This document shows positions 21,744-31,731 of a stretch of DNA of 64,000 nucleotides, piece after piece (positions within the stretch are counted from its first letter, which is position 1; each line of letters opens with the position of its first letter). Under the pieces are notes generated by a model. That model was given only the letters and a program-made list of their open reading frames with translations. It was not told the origin of the DNA and searched no databases. The stretch spans positions 7,626,001-7,690,000 of the forward strand of contig JAULSN010000001.1 in NCBI GenBank assembly GCA_033439765.1, written 5' to 3'. Both the position numbers and the translations under genes were made by a program. The stretch is from Lasiosphaeria ovina. Taxonomy: Eukaryota > Ascomycota > Sordariomycetes > Sordariales > Lasiosphaeriaceae.

Positions 21744-24700
21744 ATGCCGCTGTCGCGATCACCGTCGTTTGGCGACGATGACCTCGAGCTGATAAGCTCG
21801 CAAACGGCCAGCCTATCCATCGACGCCCCACGCGACAAGTCGCTGTTGCGGCCAATTCACAACCCCAACGCCGAGATCATCAGCGTCCACAGCAGTCCGG
21901 CGGGTGGCAAGTTCACGCCAGCCAACCGTGCCGAGGTTATTGACATCTCCAATAGTCCGGCTACGGCAACGCCGACCTTTGGTCGCCCGACCCAGCTGCC
22001 GTCCAACTTGCCCAAGCGCAAAAATGACCACAGCAATCTCTTCGTTCAGCGCACCACCCACCCAGAGTTTCACAGGGACCTGTATAGGGGATCCGGTCCC
22101 CTGAAACCCAAGACTCAGGGTCGGAAGGCGCCCCCGTTGCAGATGTTCAGCTCCATGGGCGAAAACTCACAGCCAGTGACGCAGTACAGCCAGCCCGCCT
22201 CCTCCTACACGGACCAGGTCTTCTACACAGATCCAGCCAAGGCGAATGCGGACCTGAAGGCGCTGCTCGAGGGCGGATTGGACGAAGACGAGGATGACGA
22301 AAAGGGCGAAGGGAAGGATATACAGGAGACAATCGACGACGGCACACTCGAGGGCATCAAGGTGAAGCTTCTCCCGCACCAGGTTGAGGGAGTGACATGG
22401 ATGCGTGGGCGGGAGCTCGGCCCCGTCAAGAAAGGCAAGGTGCCAAAAGGCGGCATTCTCGCCGATGACATGGGTCTTGGCAAGACGCTGCAGAGCATCT
22501 CCTTGATCCTCAGCAACCCGATGCCATCCCCAGAAGACAAGGGGTGGAAAAAGCACTTCGGCGACGTTAAGAAGGCGACTCTAGTGGTTGCACCCCTTGC
22601 GCTCATCCGGCAGTGGGAGGCCGAGATCAAGGATAAGGTGGAGAAAGACCACGCCCTCAAGGTCTACGTGCACCATGGCCCCCAGCGTACCAAGGATCCC
22701 AGAGTACTCTGCCGCCACGATGTGGTCATCACCACGTACCAGATCCTGGTCTCGGAGTACGGCCACAGCAGCCCGGACGGCAGCGGCCTACAGGCGGGCT
22801 GCTTCGGTGTCCATTGGTTCCGCGTCATCCTGGACGAGGCGCACAGCATAAAGAACCGGAACGCCAAGGCCACCAAAGCTGCCTGTGCTCTGCGCGCTGA
22901 GTACCGCTGGTGTCTAACCGGCACTCCGATGCAGAACAACCTCGACGAGTTGCAGTCGCTCGTCCATTTCCTCCGCATACAGCCCTACGACAACCTGGCC
23001 GAGTGGCGAGCCCAGATCGATGCGCCTATGAAGAACGGCAAGGGGCACATTGTCATCCGCCGACTGCATTCCCTCCTGCGCTGCTTCATGAAGCGGCGGA
23101 CCAAGGATATCCTGAAAGAGGAGGGCGCTCTCGTGGCTGGCGGGAAGAAGGCGATGGATGCCGCTGTGGCAAAGGCGAAGAAGGAGGGCAAGGAGGTAGA
23201 GGCGCCCAAGTCTGCGTTCAAGATCACAGAGCGAAAGGTAGTCGCGGTCGAGACCGAGTTCTCTCCCGCCGAGCGCGAATTCTACGACCAACTAGAAGAG
23301 CGCGCCGACGCGAGTCTTGAGAAGATGATGAAGGGCAAGGTCAACTACGCCAACGCCCTGGTGCTCCTGCTCCGGCTGCGCCAGGCGTGCAACCACCCGC
23401 GCCTGACCGACTCCAAGATCGACAAGGACAAAGACGCACTAGCCACAGATGCGGTGGCACATCCAAAGGCCAGCAGCGTGGATGCAGATCTCGACGACCT
23501 TGCCGACGCATTCGGTGGCATGGGCATCCAAACAAAACAGTGCGACATGTGCCTGGGCGACCTGTCGAGAAAGGAAGCTGCCGACGGCTTCCTTCGATGC
23601 GCCGCCTGCACCGAGGGACTGGAAAAGATCAATTCGGGCACTCCGAAGCGGAAATCAAAGAAGAAGGACCGAAGGGTCAGTATCGTGAAGGAGGAAATCA
23701 AGATCGAAAAGATTGACAGGCGGCGGCCTCGGAACCGGAAGATCATTACCGACAGCGACGACGAGGACGAAGAGGCCGAGGGAAGCTGGATAATCCCCGA
23801 GGACAAACGTGGCCCCCTGCGTCTTGGCAAGGCCGGAGGCACAGACGACGAGAATGCTGAAGGCGGTGGTGAAGACTTGGGGGCTGACGACTCGGACTAT
23901 TCTTCGGAAGCAGGGGAGGACGACGGGAGCCAGCTCGACAGCTTCATCGTAAACGACGAGGCTCCAAAGGATGAGCCGGATTCGGACTCGGGTTCAGACG
24001 ACGATACGTTTGTGTCGGTGTCTAAGATCCACTCACAAGTCGTGCAACAGCAGCGTCAGGAGTCGCGCTCCGAGTCGGGGGATTCGGATCAGGGCATCTC
24101 CGAGTCTGAGCTGGGGTCGAGCTCCGAGTCGGACGACAGCTCCCGGCCGCGCAACGGGGCCCACCAGAAGCGGCACAAGAAGAGCCGGGGCAAGAATCGC
24201 GTGAGCCAGGTCTTGGTGTCGGCCAAGATCCGCGAGCTGCTGAGCATCCTGCGCAAGGAGGCGGGCGAGCACAAGTTCATCGTGTTTTCCCAGTTCACGT
24301 CGATGCTGGACCTAATCGAGCCGTTCCTGCGGGCGCAGCCAGGGCTCAAGGCGGCGCGTTACGACGGCAAGATGGCCAACGACGCGCGCGAGGCAGCGCT
24401 GCACGCGCTGCGCACCGACCCGCACACGCGCGTGCTGCTCTGCAGCCTCAAGTGCGGCTCGCTCGGGCTCAACCTGACGGCGGCCACGCGCGTTGTCATC
24501 GTCGAGCCCTTCTGGAACCCCTTCGTCGAGGAGCAGGCCATCGACCGCGTGCACCGGCTGACGCAGACCACGGATGTCGTCGTCTACAAGCTCACGGTGG
24601 CGCAGACGGTTGAGGCCCGCATCCTCGAGCTCCAGAACAAGAAGCGCCTCCTCGCCGAGGCCACCATCGAGGGCGGTATGCGCAAGAAGGACAAGAACGC

Positions 24701-24884
24701 CATGAAGGTTGGCCTGCAGGAGATCCTCGACCTGTTCAAGCACGACGCCCGCCACGCCGCCGACGACCACGGGCTCGACAGCGGCGACTTTGTCGACCCC
24801 CGTGTCATTGCCCAGGATGTCGGCGCCATGATTTCGCGGAAGCCGCGGAAGAAGGAGGACGAGATCTACGGGAGACGGTGGTAG
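21744..24884 (+). CDS. SNF2-family DNA-dependent ATPase (Rad5/Rad16/Uls1-like)
   Basis: Single open frame; 1046 residues from the first in-frame ATG. The frame stays open upstream to 21420 with plausible protein (TKAELRQSFYNLLNSTT), so a longer N terminus is possible. Seen: a Ser-rich N terminus with short hydrophobic-Ser motifs (ELISS, EIISVHSS, VIDISNS); SNF2 lobe 1 with LPHQVEGVTWM, Walker A DDMGLGKTLQ, DEAH and LTGTPMQNNLDEL; an insertion with a four-Cys CxxC...CxxC motif; a long acidic Ser/Asp-rich region; and lobe 2 with HKFIVFSQFTSMLDLI, GLNLTAATRVVIVEPFWNP and QAIDRVHRLTQT. The Cys insert lies where Rad5, Rad16 and Uls1 carry a RING finger, but only half the ligands remain. Role: chromatin or DNA-repair translocase, inferred from family. 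Subfamily assignment is tentative. Confidence 0.85.
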   Translation: MPLSRSPSFGDDDLELISSQTASLSIDAPRDKSLLRPIHNPNAEIISVHSSPAGGKFTPANRAEVIDISNSPATATPTFGRPTQLPSNLPKRKNDHSNLFVQRTTHPEFHRDLYRGSGPLKPKTQGRKAPPLQMFSSMGENSQPVTQYSQPASSYTDQVFYTDPAKANADLKALLEGGLDEDEDDEKGEGKDIQETIDDGTLEGIKVKLLPHQVEGVTWMRGRELGPVKKGKVPKGGILADDMGLGKTLQSISLILSNPMPSPEDKGWKKHFGDVKKATLVVAPLALIRQWEAEIKDKVEKDHALKVYVHHGPQRTKDPRVLCRHDVVITTYQILVSEYGHSSPDGSGLQAGCFGVHWFRVILDEAHSIKNRNAKATKAACALRAEYRWCLTGTPMQNNLDELQSLVHFLRIQPYDNLAEWRAQIDAPMKNGKGHIVIRRLHSLLRCFMKRRTKDILKEEGALVAGGKKAMDAAVAKAKKEGKEVEAPKSAFKITERKVVAVETEFSPAEREFYDQLEERADASLEKMMKGKVNYANALVLLLRLRQACNHPRLTDSKIDKDKDALATDAVAHPKASSVDADLDDLADAFGGMGIQTKQCDMCLGDLSRKEAADGFLRCAACTEGLEKINSGTPKRKSKKKDRRVSIVKEEIKIEKIDRRRPRNRKIITDSDDEDEEAEGSWIIPEDKRGPLRLGKAGGTDDENAEGGGEDLGADDSDYSSEAGEDDGSQLDSFIVNDEAPKDEPDSDSGSDDDTFVSVSKIHSQVVQQQRQESRSESGDSDQGISESELGSSSESDDSSRPRNGAHQKRHKKSRGKNRVSQVLVSAKIRELLSILRKEAGEHKFIVFSQFTSMLDLIEPFLRAQPGLKAARYDGKMANDAREAALHALRTDPHTRVLLCSLKCGSLGLNLTAATRVVIVEPFWNPFVEEQAIDRVHRLTQTTDVVVYKLTVAQTVEARILELQNKKRLLAEATIEGGMRKKDKNAMKVGLQEILDLFKHDARHAADDHGLDSGDFVDPRVIAQDVGAMISRKPRKKEDEIYGRRW

Positions 24885-25706
24885 AGTTTGATCGGCTGCT
24901 TGTATGGTTGCGTGTGCTACGAATCTTTCCCTTCTTGCATGATGGGAAAGTTATGGTCTGCCGGTTTGTTTTCTGAGGCTATTTCGGCTTGTTTACGCTG
25001 CTACGTGTACGGAGTATATGGGGGGGGATTATAACGAGTTTGTCATTGGATAGGCGCTGGGTTGGGTATGGGATCACTTCTCGGCTCTCTCTCTCTCTCT
25101 CTCTCATACAAGCGCGTCTTTATATTGGCGGCGGTTGTGGGTATACATGCAGTGGAGATCACCCAATGTCTTGTTCTTTTTTTCTCCCTCACTGTTTACG
25201 TTTGGGACGTGATACATAACACTTGGGGTCTGCGAAGTGGGGGTGCATGGTTTTTTTTTAATTCTTGATGTGATATATGTGTGTATGTGTACGGAATACC
25301 ATTATGTTTTCACACGGTGTCATGACCTGGCATTTTCTATCACTGTGGTGGTGGTGAGCGGCGATTGGTTTTACTCATGCATTTGGGTTTGGCGGCCTGG
25401 AGAGAAACCCGAATTTTACCACTTCACTTGAAGAACAAAATCGACGTCTTGAGTCCCCACCTCTCGTTTGAGTTTATGCAAACCCGCGATTTTGGGCTTC
25501 TCTACTTCACCTAGTTAATCTTGAGAGCTCTTGTACCAAATCCATCAGAATTTGCTTCCCCTGAAGCTTTCTAAATAATCGGGTACCAAAGTCGAAAATT
25601 TTACAGGCAGCAAGCCCCGCACCACCACAGCAATACTTAGGTAGCGATTGAGCACTTCTGAGCCCCAACATCAAAACTCACCTATACAGACCCCACTACT
25701 TCAAAA
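24885..25706. other. Intergenic: SNF2 downstream / EFM7 upstream
   Basis: About 820 bp, T-rich on the plus strand after the SNF2 stop, with a CT dinucleotide array at 25085-25105. No supported gene. Confidence 0.55.
25085..25105. repeat. (CT)n microsatellite
   Basis: About ten CT units. Confidence 0.9.
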
Positions 25707-26570
25707 ATGGACCGGGACCGGGACCACAGCGGCGACGACGACGACGACGACGGGGAGGCGGTGGGCACGGGGGCGCTGTTCGCGGACCCCGAGGGCTATT
25801 ACCCGCCGTCGCCGCCGCCGACAACACAAACCTACACCATGGCGAACGGGGCCGTCATCACGCTGCACCTGGTGGGCCACAGCCCGCTGGAGGCGCACCG
25901 GCTGTGGAACGGGGCGCGGGTCGTGTCGGAGCACTTCGAGGCGCACCCGGCCGAGGTGCGCGGCCGCTCCGTGCTCGAGATCGGCGCCGGCGCCGGCCTG
26001 CCCAGCATCGTCGCCGCCGCCCTCGGCGCCAAGCGCGTCGTCGTCACCGACTACCCGGACCCGGATCTTATTGCGACCATGTGGAAGAACATCCGCGGCT
26101 GCCCCGAGCTGGTCGACGATGACAGTCCCGACGGCGCGCCTCGCAATATCGTCGCCGACGGCCACGTCTGGGGCGCCGACCCTGCGCCGCTGCTGGCGCA
26201 CTTATCATCATCACCGCCATCAAACTCCGCCCCGAAGGGCTTTGACGTGCTGATCCTCGCGGACCTGCTGTTCCGGCACTCGGAGCACGGCAGCATGCTG
26301 CGCACGGTCGAGGGCACGCTGCGGCGGCGGCGCGGCAGCAAGGCCTTCGTCGTCTTCACGTCGTACCGGCCCTGGCTGCAGCACAAGGACCTGGCCTTCT
26401 TCGACCTGGCGTGCGCGCGCGGGTTCGAGGTCGAGCGCGTCCTCGAGCGCAAGATGGACCGCCCGCTGTTCGAGAACGACCCCGGCGACGAGGAGGTGCG
26501 CAAGACCGTCTCCGGCTGGGTTCTGCACTGGCCCGAGGCTAGCTGTGTTGCTGAGGGCGGTGACGAGTGA
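25707..26570 (+). CDS. EFM7: EFM7-type eEF1A N-terminal/lysine methyltransferase
   Basis: Intronless, 287 residues. A Rossmann-type methyltransferase of the nicotinamide-N-methyltransferase-like (Nnt1/EFM7) group: LFADPEGYYPPSPPPT near the N terminus, LVGHSPLEAHRLWNGARVV, SAM-binding motif I VLEIGAGAGLPSIVAAALGA, VVVTDYPDPDLI, then ADLLFRHSEHGSML and FTSYRPWLQHKDLAFF. Yeast Efm7 methylates the N terminus and an adjacent lysine of elongation factor 1A; the same function is inferred. The start at 25707 keeps the conserved FADPEGYY segment. A GAC microsatellite near the start encodes a run of seven Asp that is probably lineage specific. The later ATG (MANGAVITLH) would remove conserved residues. 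Confidence 0.9.
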   Translation: MDRDRDHSGDDDDDDGEAVGTGALFADPEGYYPPSPPPTTQTYTMANGAVITLHLVGHSPLEAHRLWNGARVVSEHFEAHPAEVRGRSVLEIGAGAGLPSIVAAALGAKRVVVTDYPDPDLIATMWKNIRGCPELVDDDSPDGAPRNIVADGHVWGADPAPLLAHLSSSPPSNSAPKGFDVLILADLLFRHSEHGSMLRTVEGTLRRRRGSKAFVVFTSYRPWLQHKDLAFFDLACARGFEVERVLERKMDRPLFENDPGDEEVRKTVSGWVLHWPEASCVAEGGDE

Positions 26571-26590
26571 GTCACGGGGAATCCTGTGCA

Positions 26591-26616
26591 GGCAAGGCAA
26601 GGCAAGGCAAGGCAAG
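26591..26616. repeat. (GGCAA)n pentanucleotide repeat
   Basis: Five tandem GGCAA units about 20 bp after the EFM7 stop codon. Confidence 0.9.
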
Positions 26617-27262
26617 GGATTCGAGGGGAAAAGGAGGGAAAAGTGGCGTCGGCCATACTTGCTGTTTTTGTTTCCCGACAAACCTCCAGGGGCCAGCCTC
26701 CAAGGACAGCAATTCGAGTTCGTCTTCACGCCATGCAGGTAAAATAGACGTACCCCCTATCTCTTATCTCTCTACTATATACAAGGAGGCATGGGTATAT
26801 CTATTTGCCTGCCGACACCTGGGTATATACACAACAGCAGCACGGATCACTTGGCCAGGAAGCGCCTTCACAGAGACAAAGTGGCCCGAGCAGAGCAGCT
26901 GCCATCTGGGACGGGGCTGTGAGGGAACAAGCAGTGTCAGGCAAATACCTAAGAAGACTGGATGGAAACTCTAAAAACCCTCTTCTATAAAACCACCCCG
27001 TGGTGGTGATTTTTCCAGTCTGTCAGGAGCGGAGGAGACGACCTTATGTCACGACGGCCTCGAGCATCTGTACGTAGTAGTGTAGCAGCATACCTAACTA
27101 GATGAATAAGACTATACATACTCAGTAAACATGCTCGGCTTTGGCTCTTCTCGGTACCGCCCCGATCATCAACCAGGAAGATGGGCCTGCGATATTGATA
27201 TCGGGATTCGAAATCTCGTGCTTCTTGTGATGTCGGCAGAGAATGCTATCGGTGGCTAGAAG

Positions 27263-27730
27263 ATGAGGAGTCTACCTAGGGTTCTCATTGAGTTCCCTAA
27301 TACCGCGCTTGGCACCGGTATAACGCATAATAACCTTCCCAGTCACACCTCCCTCTTCTACTTGACCGTCGCAGAGTTCACTTCTTGTAAGCCCGGTAAA
27401 TGTCTACCAGCTCTCAAGAACGAGATCGATATCGATATAGAAGCCAAGACCCTTCGTCTTAATCTCTACTAGCTTTTAGGAAACGTTAAGTATTTTCATC
27501 TTTAAGTAGTACCTAGATGCTTTAAGAGGAATAAAGAGCAAGTATACCGGCTATAGAAAGCCTTTAATATAGATTAGGAAGTATTATTAGGAGAGAGAAA
27601 GGCCTCTAAGATTCTATAATAGGGGTTCTTCAAGCTATTACCTCCCTAGGTGGAAAACTTTTAAGGTGAGCCGTAAGTTATTAAGGCCTTTTAAACTTTG
27701 GAAAATCCCCCGCTAATAATATTCAGGGAT
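27263..27730. repeat. Degenerate, probably RIP-mutated transposon relic
   Basis: From about 27290 the sequence switches to an AT-rich style dominated by TA, TTAA, TAAG and TATA and poor in CA/TG, with dense TAG/TAA in every frame. One frame reads as protein-like segments interrupted only by stops (for example GERKASKIL and GFFKLLPP on the plus strand). This is the signature of repeat-induced point mutation of a former coding repeat. The element family is not identifiable by eye. Confidence 0.55.
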
Positions 27731-29573
27731 TAGATTGTATGTCACTTCGCGTCTCGTGGGGCGAGAGAGACGCGACCAGCATAGGAATGCGCCGCCTCAT
27801 GGCCTTGGCGTCGGCGGTGGAGGTCTGCCGATTTGGCGATTGAGAGATACTGGGAAAGTTGATGGGAACAGCGTATTCGGGCAGAAGTTGCGGAACCATC
27901 CCATTCGAGCGAGAATAAACTAACGTTTTCCTACCTATCGAGGTGTCGCAAGTGAAGTGCGTTCTTGTAGACTTCCCAGCAGCTTCTGATACCCGTTGCA
28001 GCACACGGCAAACTCTTTTCCTAGCCTTTGGTAGTCCGCCCGTTTTACGGCCGGGCGTTGGACATGTAAGGTGGTTACGTTAACCGTTTTCCGTCCCTCT
28101 TAACTTGGGCGTGGATTTATCACCAGTAGGCGCACTGGCCAGTACGTTAGGAATAGGTATATAATTTTATTGGTTAATTTTGGTTATGTGGGTCTACTTC
28201 ATAAAACCAAGACTCTACAGTTTGGTTGTCTTGTCTCTCGCAGTCTCACTGACAGCTCATGACAGCGGATTCTCTTACCAAGGCGACGATCGGCTGATCG
28301 ATCTGGGATCATGTTTGGCGAAAAATAAAGAAAAAAAAACAAATTCGTCGATCAATGGCCCTGCCGTGCTGTCTGGCTCGGGGTGGGTTGGGTTGTTCCT
28401 TGGCAACTGAATTCAGACTTAACAGTACATACCCGCAGTAGGTAATGCCTTTTTCTCGACAGGCCGCAATTCTTCAAGGCCAATCATGCTGTACGAGGAC
28501 GCTTCTGGAGTGCAACTAGTGCAGAAACGAGGAAGCAGCTTCCGAGACTTCAGGAACCTATCTGGAAGGAATCTCGTCTCCTAAACCTGCGCGCCTGCCT
28601 TGTTTCGTCCTTGTTAAGGGGAACATTGGCCAATCATATTCCGGCCAAATCGCCCCCACCTTGGGTCTTTGGTCTCCTGGCGGCGGGGGGGGAAAGAGCT
28701 GCGCCTCCATTCCAACCCCCCTACCTGCCAACCTTATTTGTTCCCTTGCCTGTAGCTGACGCGGCCTTTTCCAATGAGGGCTGTCTGCCCGACCTCTTTC
28801 CACTCTTGTTTGCGAGGAGGCGGTTCGAGAGCACACGGGGGTAGTATTGAGTGGTGCAGTTGTGTGCGGTTACACAGACACGCTGGCTCCGCTCAATCAC
28901 GCACGCGAGAAGCCATGAAGGATGAGGAAAGAGCGAGGATATGGCACTTTGTCTCCAGCCCGGCTCGTGGTCCTGAGAGGCCCGGTCCGCTCTCAGGCCC
29001 AGGACGGAGCCCACACTCACAGACAGGCACAGGGCAAGGGCCCAAATAACGCGCCCTACCAACAACGACACAGCCTCCCGCCGTCGACTCACGGTAGTGT
29101 GAAGGTAACCTACTTCGTACATACCGCACATTGGCTCCCGAGTCCTTGTTCTCCACTGCGCAGTCAACTGTGGCCCGTGTTGTATGGCGCACCTTCATAC
29201 CGTACATGTACGGTACATACACACATAGATTCACTCATTCGGATATGCGGAGCCTGCCGGTGCTGTAAGGTAGTCACTTGCAGATTCCCCTTGTTGGCCT
29301 TGCCCTCGCGAGTCCCAGTCTCTGGCTCGTGTTAGGCGGGGGCTGACTGATGGATGGGATTGGGACGGCACCCAACCGAACCAGAAGCACCAAGCAGGAT
29401 TCACAAAACACGCTGACACCCGGCCGGCTCGCGTCTTCTTCTCTCTTGTTGTGTGCCTTCACGTCCCTTGGGTTGCCGGCCTGCTCACCACCGCCCCTCG
29501 TCGCCCTCTCGCCAAGGTACGCTTCGCGTTGCGGTGGGAAGTTGGCCTAGGTCAGCCAGGTCAGGTCGCCGCC

Positions 29574-31008
29574 ATGGCGTGGGAAGCCTCAACATGGCAG
29601 GTTCTCGTCCGGCTATTCCAGCTGGTCGAGCTGCTGGTCGTGGTGGGCCTCAATGGCTTCTTGACCGTCATGAACTATACCGAGAGGTACTACTGGTCGC
29701 CATTCATCATGGTCATTGAGGTTTTGGTATGCTGTGATCCCTCACCATCTCCATCATCCATCGACCGATGCGGGGACTGTGTCTGTGAATGGCCGAGTCT
29801 TACTGACGCTCACTGCTACTCACTAGTTGATTCTCCTCGCCATCTACACCACGCTCGCCCTCGTCTTCAGGCACACCGGCCAACGGTCGAAGAGGCCGGC
29901 GTGCTTCGTCTGCTTTATCGTGACGGATTCAATCGCCTGCGCTACCATTCTCGCCATAATAACACTTCTTGCCCGCGCCGGCCTCCCCAAAGACTGTGAT
30001 GGCTTTGCAACGTGTGAGTACCCCGCTGAAGTAACAAGTCGGACCTATTCTCACTCCATTTGCTTCTAGTTGACGGCGAGGGCGAAATGGCATCCGTCCA
30101 GCGCAACGTCTATTATTACAACGCGGCGCTGCCGAAACTGACACTACAAAAATTCTGCGGCCTCGAACGCTCAACTTACAGCGTTGCCATTTCGCTTGTG
30201 TATGTGGCCATCGCCCCCCCTCCAAACTGCTGTTGTTGATGATGCCGACTAATACCCGCCTGACAGCTTCACCTACATCGCCACCATAGTCCTAACTGTC
30301 TTGCGCATATTTGAGAGGAATTACACCAAGAACTCAAAGGTCAGCGAAGTCCTCGACTCGCTCGAGCGCACCAACCTCGACGAATTCAAGCTGTCCGACG
30401 ACGTGTCGTCGCACTCGTCGACGCCCACTCTCGCACTGCCATCGCGGCCTCTGCCCCCGCCAAGCGAGGGCATAGTGACCCGCAGCAACTCGCTCCGCAG
30501 CACCGTCACGGCATCCACCTCGCACGCTGGTTCAAGCCTTGACCGGGCTTGTCTCATACCTCGCCGTCCCGTCGGTCAACCGCCCGCGCCGCAAGCAAAG
30601 CCGTCGATTCCGCCCATGCCAGTCATAGTCAGCGCCGGCGGGGTTCAACACCAAGGCTTCGTGACCGTCACCCTAGAGGAGGAGGACGAACACGACGAAC
30701 ACGACGACGACGACGATGACGGCAGCGCCGAGGCCGCCCTGGTCGCCGATGGGATGCAGCACCGCGAGCAGCAGCAGCAGAGGGACCAGCAGTTCCGCCT
30801 GCCCATGCTGCCCGAGGAGGAGCAGTCGGCCGCGTCGGCGCTCGTATCGGACGGCATGCGGCCCTCGGAGCCGTCGCTACCACCATACTACCCCCGCAAC
30901 GGCGGCGGCATGCCCGGCCACAGCTCCGAGAGCAACGAGATGCGGCTCAGCGAGTACGTCAAGGGCGAGACACGGGCGCAGAACCTCAAAGACTCGGGGA
31001 GGTACTGA
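29574..31008 (+). CDS. Tetraspan (MARVEL-like) membrane protein, function unknown
   Basis: Exons 29574-29726, 29827-30013, 30070-30199 and 30267-31008; 403 residues. Four hydrophobic helices are visible: VLVRLFQLVELLVVVGLNGF, MVIEVLLILLAIYTTLALVF, CFVCFIVTDSIACATILAII and FTYIATIVLTVLRIF. Introns fall between or within the helix-coding segments and all restore the frame. The spacing resembles four-helix MARVEL-type proteins, but I do not recognise a named family. The last 170 or so residues form a hydrophilic tail with Ser/Pro-rich stretches and an acidic block (EEEDEHDEHDDDDDDG), presumably cytoplasmic. Convergent with the RS-rich gene. Function not inferred. Confidence 0.8.
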
Positions 31009-31731
31009 TTCGGTAGAGAGTCTCCGAGCCCGAACCGGAACCGGATTGGCGTACGTTTTCCTTTTGAGAGGGTCAGGGGAGAACGGGCCGGGAAAAAAAA
31101 AATTTTTTCTCTTTCTCATGACAAAAAAATGATCCACGGATATATGATACCACCTGCGAGCGACTCGTTGGGGCGCTAGGGAGAACAGGAGTGAAATTAG
31201 GGCTGGGATTTTTTGCTATTTCCATTTTCTTTTTGTGTTCGCCTAATTTGTCTTCTAGGGGCAGGCGGGCGCATGCTGTGAAGAACCAGAGAAACTCCAT
31301 GATGTTCTCTGGGGGTTGGATATTTTGCATTTCTCTCTTTTTCATATACCGCGTATAGCGTGTGTATCTGTATGTATACCCTCGTGCGGAACAGAATAAG
31401 AAAATAATAATACACCTACCGTTGGTAGTGCACATGCGTTCAGAGGTTTATCTAATGTGGCTGGGCTTTCAGCTTTCAGGTGTACCTACCTAGGTATATA
31501 CAATGTCTATGCATATCCTCATGATTTATTTCTGGTCCATCTTGTTGGCATATGCAGGCTGTCCACGTCCATGGAGTATTGAAGAGTACAGGATAAAAAT
31601 ATCACTAGAATTATACAAACTGGAAACCACTTTTGCCTGGAGGGGGAGTTTCTCCATAAAAGTCATAAATATGCAATATTTCATATCTTGGACAAAGGAC
31701 GGACAGCTAAAAGCTAGCTACCAGCTACGCA
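31009..31731. other. Convergent 3' intergenic region
   Basis: Lies between the stops of the tetraspan and RS-rich genes; AT-rich with A/T runs near 31095-31130, suitable for 3' ends. ACCTACCTAGGTA occurs at 31483-31498. No supported gene. Confidence 0.6.

Larger units (their letters stand above)
26571..29573. other. Gene-poor region of 3 kb with repeat relic
   Basis: No supported gene. It contains a GGCAA pentanucleotide array just after the EFM7 stop, a short perfect hairpin ACCACC-CCGT-GGTGGT near 26992-27007, an AT-rich mutated relic (27263-27730) and further AT-rich DNA to about 28200. Confidence 0.5.

Noticed and set aside
26992..27007. Perfect 6-bp hairpin ACCACC-CCGT-GGTGGT
   Set aside because: Isolated and short; fungal terminators are not of this type, so no function assigned.
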